Shown: piece by piece, positions 17,121 through 25,150 of the stretch
Layout of the letters: each line of letters begins with the position of its first letter
Position numbering within the stretch: the first letter of the stretch is position 1
Source of the DNA: Brachyspira hampsonii
GTDB lineage: Bacteria > Spirochaetota > Brachyspiria > Brachyspirales > Brachyspiraceae
DNA: 64,000 bases
NCBI RefSeq assembly: GCF_002214805.1
Contig: NZ_CP019914.1
Location: 248,001-312,000 of the forward strand
Direction: 5' to 3'
The notes under the pieces: generated by a model
The model's input: only the letters and a program-made list of their open reading frames with translations
Databases searched by the model: none
What the model was told of the DNA's origin: nothing
Translations under genes and position numbers: made by a program

Positions 17121-18509
17121 ATGGAAATACTATTAGTTTATTTATTTGAAATATTTATAATTATTATTCTTATTATGCTCTCTGCTTTATTTTCAGGCAG
17201 CGAAACTGCATATACTTCTATTGATGATGTTACTTTGATGCGTTTAGTAAGAGAGAAAAAAATAAAGGAAGAAGATAAAAAGTATTGGGAAAAATCAAGT
17301 TCTATGATACCTACCCTATTAGTTGGCAACAACATAGTAAATATTTCTGCAAGTTCAATCATAACTGTATTTGCTGTAAGGCTTGCTGATATTCTGCCGC
17401 ATATATCAACAAATATAATGGTTACAATATCAACCGCTACAATAACAATACTAATTATAATATTCGGAGAAATACTTCCTAAAGTAATTATGAGAGTTAA
17501 TGCTGAAAAAATGATGCCTTATCTTCTATATTTCATGAAGTTCTGTCATTTAATATTCAAGCCTATAACTTTTTTAATGGATAAAATAACTACTTTTATA
17601 ATGAATTATTTCGTACCTAAAAGATTAAGAGATGCTGAAAAAAGAAGTGCATTATCAAGCATGGACGATATAACAACTATAATACATTTGGGACATAAAG
17701 AAGGAATAATCAAAGAGTATACTCATGAAATGCTTACAGGTGTAATAGATTTCAGAAATAAAACTGTAGAAGAAATAATGACTCCGCGAGTTGATATGGT
17801 ATGCATTGAAGCTGAAACAGATGTAAATGAAATAGTAAGACTTACAGTAGAGACTGGGCTTTCTAGATTTCCTGTTTATGAGGAAACAGTTGACCATATA
17901 ATAGGAATTTTTCATACTAGAGCTTTATTTAAAGAATATGTTAAAGGCGGCGGAAAATTAAATAAAATAAAAAAGAAAGCTATTGATTATATAATGCTTC
18001 CATACTTTGTACCTGAAACTAAGACTATAAGCAGTTTATTTAATGATATGCAAAAGAAAAAACTTCAGATGGTAATTACTATTGACGAATACGGCGGAAC
18101 TGCAGGACTTGTTACTATGGAGGATATAATAGAGGAAATAATGGGAGATATAGAAGATGAAAGCGATAAAAAGGAAGCTGATGTAATAAGATTTAAAGGT
18201 AAAAGAATTATAATTAATGGAAATGCTCCTATAGAAGATGTTAATAAAACTTTAAAGCTTCAATTAGAACATGAAGAATATCAAACTATAGCAGGATATG
18301 TAATTGATATGTTGGATCATATTCCTGAAATCAATGAGCGTTTTATACTTAAAGGCTACAGGGTAAGAATAATGAAAGTTGAAGACAGAAGAATAGTTGA
18401 AATGGAATTCACCCCTCTAAAATATACAAGAACAAATGAAAATGAGAATACTGATACACAAGAAACATCTGATTTAGAAAAAAATGATTTAGAAATTTTA
18501 AATGAATAA
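17121..18509 (+). CDS. CNNM/CorC-family membrane protein with CBS pair
   Basis: 462 residues. An N-terminal DUF21/CNNM domain has three or four membrane segments and the signature FSGSETAYTS (about 25-34). Two CBS domains follow (IMTPRVDMV near 217; IMLPYFVPETKTI through DEYGGTAGLVTMEDIIEEIMGD), then a C-terminal CorC_HlyC domain. Members are often labelled hemolysin or TlyC, but the better supported role of the family is magnesium or cobalt efflux. A haemolytic function should not be assumed. It follows the amidase gene by 24 bases in the same run. Confidence 0.9.
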   Translation: MEILLVYLFEIFIIIILIMLSALFSGSETAYTSIDDVTLMRLVREKKIKEEDKKYWEKSSSMIPTLLVGNNIVNISASSIITVFAVRLADILPHISTNIMVTISTATITILIIIFGEILPKVIMRVNAEKMMPYLLYFMKFCHLIFKPITFLMDKITTFIMNYFVPKRLRDAEKRSALSSMDDITTIIHLGHKEGIIKEYTHEMLTGVIDFRNKTVEEIMTPRVDMVCIEAETDVNEIVRLTVETGLSRFPVYEETVDHIIGIFHTRALFKEYVKGGGKLNKIKKKAIDYIMLPYFVPETKTISSLFNDMQKKKLQMVITIDEYGGTAGLVTMEDIIEEIMGDIEDESDKKEADVIRFKGKRIIINGNAPIEDVNKTLKLQLEHEEYQTIAGYVIDMLDHIPEINERFILKGYRVRIMKVEDRRIVEMEFTPLKYTRTNENENTDTQETSDLEKNDLEILNE

Positions 18510-18548
18510 GATAATTATAAAAAATAATTACTAATTAGGAAAATAATT

Positions 18549-19718
18549 ATGATAAAAAAAATAATCGCCATTTTATTTTTAATATTATTATATTCATGTT
18601 CTGATAATAAACAGGAAAAGGAAAAAAAAGCAGAACCTCCTAAAAGCATTAAATTAGTATTTACAGGGGATATAATGACACACCCTACTATTGTAAATGC
18701 TTTTGAAAGTAATGATGTCTTAATAGATTTGAAAGATTATTTTCAAGGGGACATTGTATTTGCAAATTTAGAATTTGTTGTCAATACGAATAAACCTCCA
18801 ATGCCTTATCCTGAATTTAATGGCTCACTAGATTATTTACAATATTTCTTTAATTATTTTAATACTTTTTCAATAGCAAATAATCATGCTTATGATCAGG
18901 GAGCACAGGCAGAAGCTGAAACTGTAGCAGAACTTCATAGAAACAATAAATTAACTTTAGGAGGCTCAACTAATTCTCCTAGTATAAGCCCTATTATAAC
19001 TAATATTAATGGTATACCTTTATTTATATCTGCATATACTATGCTTGATAACGGAATAAGTCATAAAACAAATAAAAACGGACATTTCTATTTTATGAAT
19101 TTCTTCCCAAAACAAGAAGATTTAGTAGAAAAAGTAAAATCTGATTTAGCACTCGCTACAAACAATGAAATAAAAATAATATCTCTTCATTTCGGATTAG
19201 AATATACTACTGCTCCTGAAGAAAAAACAATGGAGACTGCAAGAGATTTAATAGAAAATGGAGTTGACATAATAGTAGGTCATCATCCTCATGTACCAAG
19301 ACCTGTGGAAATTTATGAAGGAACTAATCATAGCGGAATAATAATATATTCATTGGGTAATTTCATTGCAAATCATAAGGGAAGATATCCTCATCTCGAT
19401 ATAGGTACAGTTGTATCATTAGAAATCAATGAAAATAAAGAGATTAATTTTTCTTATGTACCAACTTATTATGCTTTCTTTAAGCAAAATGGATTTGAGG
19501 TAATAATGAAGCCTATAAAAGAAGATCCTAATATTAATATGCCTACTCTAGCAAGCAATTATGTATACAGTACTTATGATACTAATGCCATAAAAAAAGG
19601 TTATGAACTTATACATGATTTTTATTCGCCTCTTACAAATGAGAGTGTAAAAACCATGTTTGCTGATAATATAACTAACATAAGTATTATATCTAACAAT
19701 AGTTTAGCACATAATTAA
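18549..19718 (+). CDS. CapA-family metallophosphoesterase-like lipoprotein
   Basis: 389 residues with lipobox LLYSC (C17). The domain matches CapA/PgsA proteins linked to poly-gamma-glutamate capsule: TGDIM, FANLEFVV, ANNHAYDQG, SLHFGLEYT, GHHPHVPRP and YSLGNF appear in the usual order and can form a dinuclear metal site. No pgsB or pgsC synthase genes are nearby, so a capsule role cannot be inferred. It may instead act on another cell-wall or phosphate ester. It sits 39 bases after the CNNM gene and 48 before the NADAR gene. Confidence 0.87.
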   Translation: MIKKIIAILFLILLYSCSDNKQEKEKKAEPPKSIKLVFTGDIMTHPTIVNAFESNDVLIDLKDYFQGDIVFANLEFVVNTNKPPMPYPEFNGSLDYLQYFFNYFNTFSIANNHAYDQGAQAEAETVAELHRNNKLTLGGSTNSPSISPIITNINGIPLFISAYTMLDNGISHKTNKNGHFYFMNFFPKQEDLVEKVKSDLALATNNEIKIISLHFGLEYTTAPEEKTMETARDLIENGVDIIVGHHPHVPRPVEIYEGTNHSGIIIYSLGNFIANHKGRYPHLDIGTVVSLEINENKEINFSYVPTYYAFFKQNGFEVIMKPIKEDPNINMPTLASNYVYSTYDTNAIKKGYELIHDFYSPLTNESVKTMFADNITNISIISNNSLAHN

Positions 19719-19766
19719 TATTTATAAATATTTTGTTTATTTCTTATAAACTTGTAAGGATTTTTT

Positions 19767-20573
19767 ATGCAAAATATAATGCCTCCAATATGGTTTGTAA
19801 ATAATAGTTCTTATAATAAAATATTTCATAATTATTTTAATAAACTTTCAAATGATGATAAAGAAGAATATAAAAAACTTTTTGAAGAGCCTATAATATT
19901 TAAAGGTTTTTATGACGGTAATATAATTAATGATTATAAAACACTATATTATAACAATATAGAACTAAATCAAAAATATTCTTTATTAAAACTTCGAAAA
20001 GATTTTAATTCTGGTAAGAAGATTGATTTTTTATTTTTTTACGGACATACTAATGATAAAAAAGAAATTAATAAGTCATCATTAAGTCAGTGGTATATTA
20101 AAGATTTTAAAGAGAATGATTTAATATTTAACTGCATGGAAAAATATATGATGTACAATAAAGCATTATTATTTGATGACAAAGATATAGCTAATGAAAT
20201 TTTGAATAATAATCAGTCAAAAGCAATAAAAGAACTTGGAAGAAAAGTTAAAAATTTCAATGATAAAGTGTGGGATAAAATGAAATACAAAATAGTATTT
20301 ACAGGCAATTATTATAAATTCTCTAAAAACACTGAATTAAGAAATTTTTTATTAAGCACAAAAAACAAAGTATTAGCTGAGGCAAGTCCCTATGATAAAG
20401 TATGGGGAATAAAAATGAAGTATGATGATGAAAATATAGAAAATCCTTTTTGCTGGAAAGGAGAAAATTTATTGGGATTTGCTCTAATGCAAGTAAGAGA
20501 TGAAATAAAAAGAGTATATAAAAATTATAATTTGATAGATTGTAGTAAATTCATAAATTATAAAGACATATAA
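19767..20573 (+). CDS. NADAR-family protein (YbiA-like)
   Basis: 268 residues. Residues from about 88 to the end match the NADAR/DUF1768 domain: FLFFYGHT, a central NCMEKYMMYNKALLF helix, the ASPYDKVWGIKM block and WKGENLLGFALMQVRDEI. Members hydrolyse N-glycosidic bonds. YbiA acts on riboflavin-pathway intermediates and other members remove ADP-ribose from nucleic-acid bases. The first 85 residues are an extension also seen in some longer family members. No DarT-like toxin is adjacent. AAGGA precedes the ATG. It is the last gene of the run that starts at cheX and converges on an Rpn gene with 22 bases between. Confidence 0.82.
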   Translation: MQNIMPPIWFVNNSSYNKIFHNYFNKLSNDDKEEYKKLFEEPIIFKGFYDGNIINDYKTLYYNNIELNQKYSLLKLRKDFNSGKKIDFLFFYGHTNDKKEINKSSLSQWYIKDFKENDLIFNCMEKYMMYNKALLFDDKDIANEILNNNQSKAIKELGRKVKNFNDKVWDKMKYKIVFTGNYYKFSKNTELRNFLLSTKNKVLAEASPYDKVWGIKMKYDDENIENPFCWKGENLLGFALMQVRDEIKRVYKNYNLIDCSKFINYKDI

Positions 20574-20595
20574 CTTATATTAAATATAATTTTTA

Positions 20596-21480
20596 TTATA
20601 ATTTTTCCACTTCTTCTATACTCAAGCCTGTTAATTCGCTAATAAGATTAATATCCATATTTTTATTTTTCATATTTTTAGCCGTTAATATTTGATTTTC
20701 TCTTATACCTTTCTCTATACCTTTTTCTATACCTTCTTTTATACCTTCTTCTCTTTCTCTCTTAAGCATTAAAGTCTGCCCGTATAAAAAAGCATCTCTG
20801 GCATTATAAACTTCCATTTCTTCTTTACTTGATATAAATCTCTCATATTTATCTATTACTTTAGGCATAATACCATTAACCTCCTTTAATTTATCTTTTA
20901 CTTCTTCTAAATCTTTAACTGTAAAAAACTCTATCCAAGATAATATTTTATTTTTCTTAATATCATCTGTATTTGAATTATTTAATATTTTTATAAATCT
21001 TGGTATTTCTATAATATGCATTTGAATAATATCCAATGACACATTATGATTTTGAGTATCTATGAGCTTAAAACATCTATGAGCTTTACCTTCATCATAA
21101 AAATCCATATTAAAATTTACAAAATTAATACTTATAACCTGGCTAATAATATCATAAGATTCATTTTCATTAAGTTCGCTTACTATATTTTTTGATATAT
21201 AATAGTATATTCTCTTTACAAAATCAATATTTCCAGAAAGCTGTATTTCTATAATAATTTTTTTATTGTCTTTAGTAATTGCTTTAACATCAAGAACAGA
21301 CTCTTTAAGATTAATATTTTCAGGCAGATTGTGCGGATTTATTATTTCTAAATTATAAACTTCTTCAAAACCTGAATCTCTAAGTACACAATTAACTATA
21401 TTCTCAAGTATATCTTCATTACCTACAGAGCCTAAAAGATAACGCACAAAGTAGTCATTCATTCTATTTATATTTCTCAT
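20596..21480 (-). CDS. Rpn-family PD-(D/E)XK nuclease, copy 1
   Basis: 294 residues of the Rpn/putative-transposase group. The PD-(D/E)XK core is visible as D64 (VLDVKA) and E78-I-Q80 (IIIEIQ). The C-terminal part has tandem tetrapeptides of the KGIE type followed by a 35-residue helix-turn-helix-like tail (ENQILTAKN...SIEEVEKL). Members promote RecA-independent recombination or act in defence; none is a proven transposase. No inverted ends or target duplications are seen. The promoter -10 hexamer ends 6 bases before the ATG, so the mRNA is probably leaderless. A close paralogue lies at 22889-23782. Confidence 0.85.
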   Translation of the reverse strand: MRNINRMNDYFVRYLLGSVGNEDILENIVNCVLRDSGFEEVYNLEIINPHNLPENINLKESVLDVKAITKDNKKIIIEIQLSGNIDFVKRIYYYISKNIVSELNENESYDIISQVISINFVNFNMDFYDEGKAHRCFKLIDTQNHNVSLDIIQMHIIEIPRFIKILNNSNTDDIKKNKILSWIEFFTVKDLEEVKDKLKEVNGIMPKVIDKYERFISSKEEMEVYNARDAFLYGQTLMLKREREEGIKEGIEKGIEKGIRENQILTAKNMKNKNMDINLISELTGLSIEEVEKL

Positions 21481-21486
21481 AGGTAG

Positions 21487-21515
21487 ATTATAACAAAAAA
21501 TAAAACAAAAGTAAA
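21487..21515 (-). promoter_or_regulatory. Promoter of Rpn copy 1 (leaderless)
   Basis: TTTACT (21510-21515), a 17-base spacer and TATAAT (21487-21492), then 6 bases to the ATG at 21480. The same arrangement precedes Rpn copy 2. Confidence 0.68.
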
Positions 21516-21521
21516 TATTTT

Positions 21522-22616
21522 TTATTTTGTAAGGAGTTTTATTATCTCTTCATTTTTTCCGTATTCTCTTGCATAATACAAGGCATCATAATTACCATTT
21601 TTTATATTTTTATCGGCACCAGCATCTAAAAGCATTTTTGTCATTTCTAAATTTCCGCTACGACAAGCCCACATTAATGCAGTCTTACCATTATTTTGAA
21701 CATTAACATCGGCATTATTTTTAAGAAGCACTTTTACAGCATTAATATTATTATAAGAAGCCGCTTCTATCAATGCAGTTTTGCAATCATAAGTTTTATA
21801 ATTTATATCTGCATAGTTATCAATTATCTTCTGTAAAAAAACTTCATTAGTGGAATGTTCTGCTGCATTTATTAATGGAACATTACCGCTAAGCAAAGTT
21901 GATTGATTAAGACTAGAGACTTTCAAACTTTTATCCAAAGAATCAGAACCATTTTGAAGTAAAATATCTGCTATATCATCATGTCCAAACATATAAGCAT
22001 AAATCAAAGCATTTGCATTATTTCTATTTCTTTTATTTATATCGGCTTTATTTTCAATTAATATTTTTATAGTTTCTTTATAGCCTTTCATAGCAGCATA
22101 CATTAAAGGTGTTTCTTCGTTTTCATTATCTCCGTCATAAGATATATTAACATCTGCTTTATTTTTTATTAAGAGTTTTACCATTTCAATATTTTCTTTT
22201 CTATCATATTCTAAAGCAGAAAATAATGCCGTTCTTCCTCTAAAGCCTTGATAATCAATATCAGAACCATAACTTAAAAGTAGTTTAACCATTTCTATAT
22301 TATTATTATCAACAGCAAGTATCAATGCAGTATCGCCATCATATACTACAGTATTAACATCTGCCTTATATTTCAAAAGAAGTTCAGCCATTTCTATATT
22401 ATCATCCATAACTGCATGTGATAATAGTGTAAAATCTTCATAATCAAGATTATTAATATTGACATTATATTTCTTAAGAATATTCTCAGATTCTTTAACA
22501 TTACCTTCATTCACATATTCTCTTAATTGTTCATAAGCTTTACTTTTATTATCTGTTTGACTGTATAAGTACAGACTAAATAAAAACATACTAAATAATA
22601 TAATAATCTTTTTCAT
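21522..22616 (-). CDS. Secreted ankyrin-repeat protein
   Basis: 364 residues. A signal peptide (about 1-19, MKKIIILFS... ending LYLYSQ) without lipobox cysteine suggests export to the periplasm or beyond. From about residue 55 there are roughly nine 33-residue ankyrin repeats, with cores such as TALILAVDNNNIEMVKLLL and TPLMYAAMKGYKETIKILI. The last repeats are the most canonical (TALMWACRSGNLEMTKMLLDAGAD). These bind protein partners. GGGGA lies 7 bases before the ATG. It sits between two Rpn nuclease genes on the same strand. The target is unknown. Confidence 0.87.
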   Translation of the reverse strand: MKKIIILFSMFLFSLYLYSQTDNKSKAYEQLREYVNEGNVKESENILKKYNVNINNLDYEDFTLLSHAVMDDNIEMAELLLKYKADVNTVVYDGDTALILAVDNNNIEMVKLLLSYGSDIDYQGFRGRTALFSALEYDRKENIEMVKLLIKNKADVNISYDGDNENEETPLMYAAMKGYKETIKILIENKADINKRNRNNANALIYAYMFGHDDIADILLQNGSDSLDKSLKVSSLNQSTLLSGNVPLINAAEHSTNEVFLQKIIDNYADINYKTYDCKTALIEAASYNNINAVKVLLKNNADVNVQNNGKTALMWACRSGNLEMTKMLLDAGADKNIKNGNYDALYYAREYGKNEEIIKLLTK

Positions 22617-22808
22617 ATAGTCCCCATATGTATTGTGGCTTTGTATAATAAATTAAAATGACTAAAATTGCAATATATTAATAAAAAAGTGCATACAAAT
22701 GCATACATTTTTCATTATAACTTTTATATATTATATATTTTTTATTTATATTTATAAAAAATTACTCATTTTTGAGTATTTTATAACTTTGGCAAACTTA
22801 AAATATTG

Positions 22809-22834
22809 ATCATAATTTTTCTATTTCTTCCATA
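22809..22834 (-). pseudogene. Remnant of the 3' end of another Rpn gene
   Basis: On the minus strand this stretch encodes MEEIEKL followed by a stop, like the VEKL and IKNL ends of the two Rpn genes. About 22 of 25 bases match the end of copy 1 (20599-20625). No upstream homology remains, so it looks like a decayed copy or a recombination scar. Confidence 0.4.
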
Positions 22835-22840
22835 GTTTAT

Positions 22841-22901
22841 AAAAAACTTGTTCACTAACAATATCTATTAAGTAAACTTGATGGATGTTCACAAGTTTTT
22901 T
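22841..22901 (-). terminator. Terminator overlapping the end of Rpn copy 2
   Basis: AAAAAACTTGT (22841-22851) and ACAAGTTTTTT (22891-22901) form an 11-bp stem with a long loop. The upstream arm includes the last codons of the gene and the downstream arm ends in six T residues on the minus strand. Confidence 0.55.
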
Positions 22902-23782
22902 ATTTCTTCTATACTTAATCCTGTTAATTCGCTTATGAGATTAATATCCATATTTTTATTTTTCATGTTTTTAGCAGTTAATATTTGATTTTCTTTAATG
23001 CCTTCTTTAATACCTTCTAGTCTTCCTTCTTTCCTTCCTTCCTCTCTTTCATATTCAAGCATAACTGCTTGTCCATAGAGAAAAGTATCCCTTTCATTAT
23101 AGGCTGACATTTCTTTTTCATCGGCTACAAATCTTTTATATTTATCTATAACCTTATTCATAATTTTATTTCCTCCTATAAGTTTATTAATATCTTTTTC
23201 TAAATCTTTAGTCGTAAAAAAATCAATCCAAGACAAAAGTTTATTTTTATTATAATCATCTTTATTTATGCTTTTTAATATATCTACAAACCTTTTTATT
23301 TCTATAAAATGTACTTGAACCATATCTAATTTTATATTAGGATTATTTATTTCAGCAAAGGTAAAACATTTATGTTCTTTTTTTATATCATATTCAGTTC
23401 CTATATTCAAATTAAAATTTATAAAACTAATACTTATCATTTGGCTAACATTAATATAAGCATCATTTTCTCTTAATTCTGACACAATATTTTTTGCTAT
23501 GTAATAGAATATTCTTTTCACAAAATTATTATTTCCTACCAACTGTATTTCAATAATTATTTTTTTACCATCTTTAGTTTTTGCTTTAACATCAAGTATT
23601 GATTCTTTTAAATTTTCATTTTCAGGTAAATTGTAAGGATTGATAATTTCGAGATTGCATACAGACTCAAAACCAGCGTTATTTAAAACAGAATTCACAA
23701 TATTTTCTAATATATCCTCATCACCTTCAGTACCAATTAGATATCGTACAAATAAATCATTAAGTCTGTTAATTTCTTTCAT
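22889..23782 (-). CDS. Rpn-family PD-(D/E)XK nuclease, copy 2
   Basis: 297 residues from the ATG at 23782. That start aligns exactly with copy 1 and puts the active-site residues at the same positions (D64, E78, Q80). The TTG at 23797 is rejected. The core is clearly homologous to copy 1, and the last 35 residues (ENQILTAKNMKNKNMDINL...) are almost identical. The preceding EGRKEGRLEGIKEGIKEN repeats differ in number and type. It has its own promoter with -10 six bases from the ATG and its own terminator. Likely role: DNA endonuclease linked to recombination or defence. Confidence 0.85.
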   Translation of the reverse strand: MKEINRLNDLFVRYLIGTEGDEDILENIVNSVLNNAGFESVCNLEIINPYNLPENENLKESILDVKAKTKDGKKIIIEIQLVGNNNFVKRIFYYIAKNIVSELRENDAYINVSQMISISFINFNLNIGTEYDIKKEHKCFTFAEINNPNIKLDMVQVHFIEIKRFVDILKSINKDDYNKNKLLSWIDFFTTKDLEKDINKLIGGNKIMNKVIDKYKRFVADEKEMSAYNERDTFLYGQAVMLEYEREEGRKEGRLEGIKEGIKENQILTAKNMKNKNMDINLISELTGLSIEEIKNL

Positions 23783-23788
23783 AATATT

Positions 23789-23817
23789 ATTATACAAAAA
23801 ATCATTATAAAAGTAAA
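23789..23817 (-). promoter_or_regulatory. Promoter of Rpn copy 2 (leaderless)
   Basis: TTTACT (23812-23817), a 17-base spacer and TATAAT (23789-23794), then 6 bases to the ATG at 23782. Transcription would start on or beside the A of the ATG. Confidence 0.68.
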
Positions 23818-23839
23818 GTTTATAGAATTTATATATTTT

Positions 23840-25033
23840 TTATAAAAATTGAGCTATTATAGGAGCTATAAAAGAAAAAATAAAAGAGTAAATACCATAA
23901 ATATAAATGAAGTTATATATTTTATTATTTCCAATAACAGCATCATTTATATTGATATTGTTTTTTAATATTTTTATTATAGAACTTATATTTTGTACTA
24001 TTATGTATATTAAATTAACAGCTGTTATTGTATTAAGAACAGTAATAGAAATGTAATTTATTTTAACTTCAGAAATAGTTACTCTGTATATGCTCGAACT
24101 TAATACTAATATATTAAATAAAAATGCTAGTATTGGAAATATTATATACATTGCCTTTGTTATAATCCCAGCCTTATAGTCCGCTCTTATGAAGTATAAA
24201 CTTAAAACAGATAAAATTAATAATGCATTATAAATTATAAAAGACTTGGTATTGTAAAAAGGTCTTATAGGTTCATATAGTAATGCAAAAAATGAAACAA
24301 ATATTAAAAATGAATATAAAAATAATAATGCTCTTGAAATATATATTGATAAAACAGTTTTAAATCTCTTTTGTACAAAGAAAAATATAAAAGGTATTAG
24401 AGAAAGAACGAATACAATAGACATAAAAATAAGTTTTTCTATTAACGGTTCTAAATCACTTAATATATCAGCTCTAAAAATAAATTTATCATATAAAAAA
24501 ACAATAAATACCCAAAATACAAATGCAATAATTGCTGCTATTGTAGAAAAGAAAATTATATCTCCTATCTTAGTAAAACTATTATATGTATTATTTTTAA
24601 AATTGTTATCAGCTAAAAGTATTATAATAAAAAACATTATATAAGATAATATGCTTTTATTAATCATTATATTAGACATAAAAAAATCAAGCATATTAGG
24701 TATTTCATCTTTTAAAGGAGAAGAAGTAAATATGCTAAGCAAAAATACAAGTAAAAATGACAAAAATGTTATTAGTATTGTCTTTTTATTAACATTTTCA
24801 AAATTGCTGTTTACACTAAATAAAAATGAATAGCAGAAAAAGTAAAACACTTGAAAATAAAAACTATTAAAAATCATATTGTAAATTAATTTTTCAGCAT
24901 CGTATGCGTATGTAGTATCAACGAATAATATATATACATTCGCAGGAATAGAAGAAATTATCATTAATATAAATACTAATACAAAATATATTATTTTTTT
25001 ACTGCTTAAATTCATTAACTTATTTTCAGACAT
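23840..25033 (-). CDS. Polytopic membrane protein, unknown
   Basis: 397 residues with roughly ten hydrophobic segments spread over the whole length and few charged loops. The N-terminus is short and cytoplasmic-like. I do not recognise the family. It vaguely resembles DUF4153/DUF4173-type membrane proteins, but no diagnostic motif is visible. AAAGG precedes the ATG. The promoter upstream (25077-25104) suggests separate transcription from the helicase gene. Rpn copy 2 starts 58 bases downstream with its own promoter. Confidence 0.7.
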   Translation of the reverse strand: MSENKLMNLSSKKIIYFVLVFILMIISSIPANVYILFVDTTYAYDAEKLIYNMIFNSFYFQVFYFFCYSFLFSVNSNFENVNKKTILITFLSFLLVFLLSIFTSSPLKDEIPNMLDFFMSNIMINKSILSYIMFFIIILLADNNFKNNTYNSFTKIGDIIFFSTIAAIIAFVFWVFIVFLYDKFIFRADILSDLEPLIEKLIFMSIVFVLSLIPFIFFFVQKRFKTVLSIYISRALLFLYSFLIFVSFFALLYEPIRPFYNTKSFIIYNALLILSVLSLYFIRADYKAGIITKAMYIIFPILAFLFNILVLSSSIYRVTISEVKINYISITVLNTITAVNLIYIIVQNISSIIKILKNNININDAVIGNNKIYNFIYIYGIYSFIFSFIAPIIAQFL

Positions 25034-25076
25034 TTTTCATAACCTTTATTATTTTTTTATTAATAATTGACAATTG

Positions 25077-25104
25077 ATTATAATCTATAATTATAAATTG
25101 TAAA
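25077..25104 (-). promoter_or_regulatory. Putative promoter of the membrane protein gene
   Basis: TTTACA (25099-25104), a 16-base spacer and TATAAT (25077-25082) on the minus strand. Confidence 0.5.
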
Positions 25105-25150
25105 GTATTTATGTGCTTGACATTGTTGAATATAGATAATATATTAAAAT

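Noticed and set aside
17121-18509. Calling the CNNM/CBS protein a hemolysin
   Set aside because: The name derives from old annotation of the family. The sequence shows an ion-transport type DUF21-CBS-CorC protein.
22617-22808. Small RNA or regulatory RNA upstream of the ankyrin gene
   Set aside because: Only AT-rich sequence with short imperfect repeats (GCATACAAATGCATAC) is visible; no stable fold or promoter-terminator pair.
20596-23797. The Rpn pair as a composite transposon around the ankyrin gene
   Set aside because: Both copies are in the same orientation with separate promoters. No terminal inverted repeats or target duplications are visible, and Rpn proteins are not proven transposases.
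23783-23797. TTG start five codons upstream for Rpn copy 2
   Set aside because: It overlaps the -10 promoter hexamer and breaks the alignment of residue positions with copy 1.
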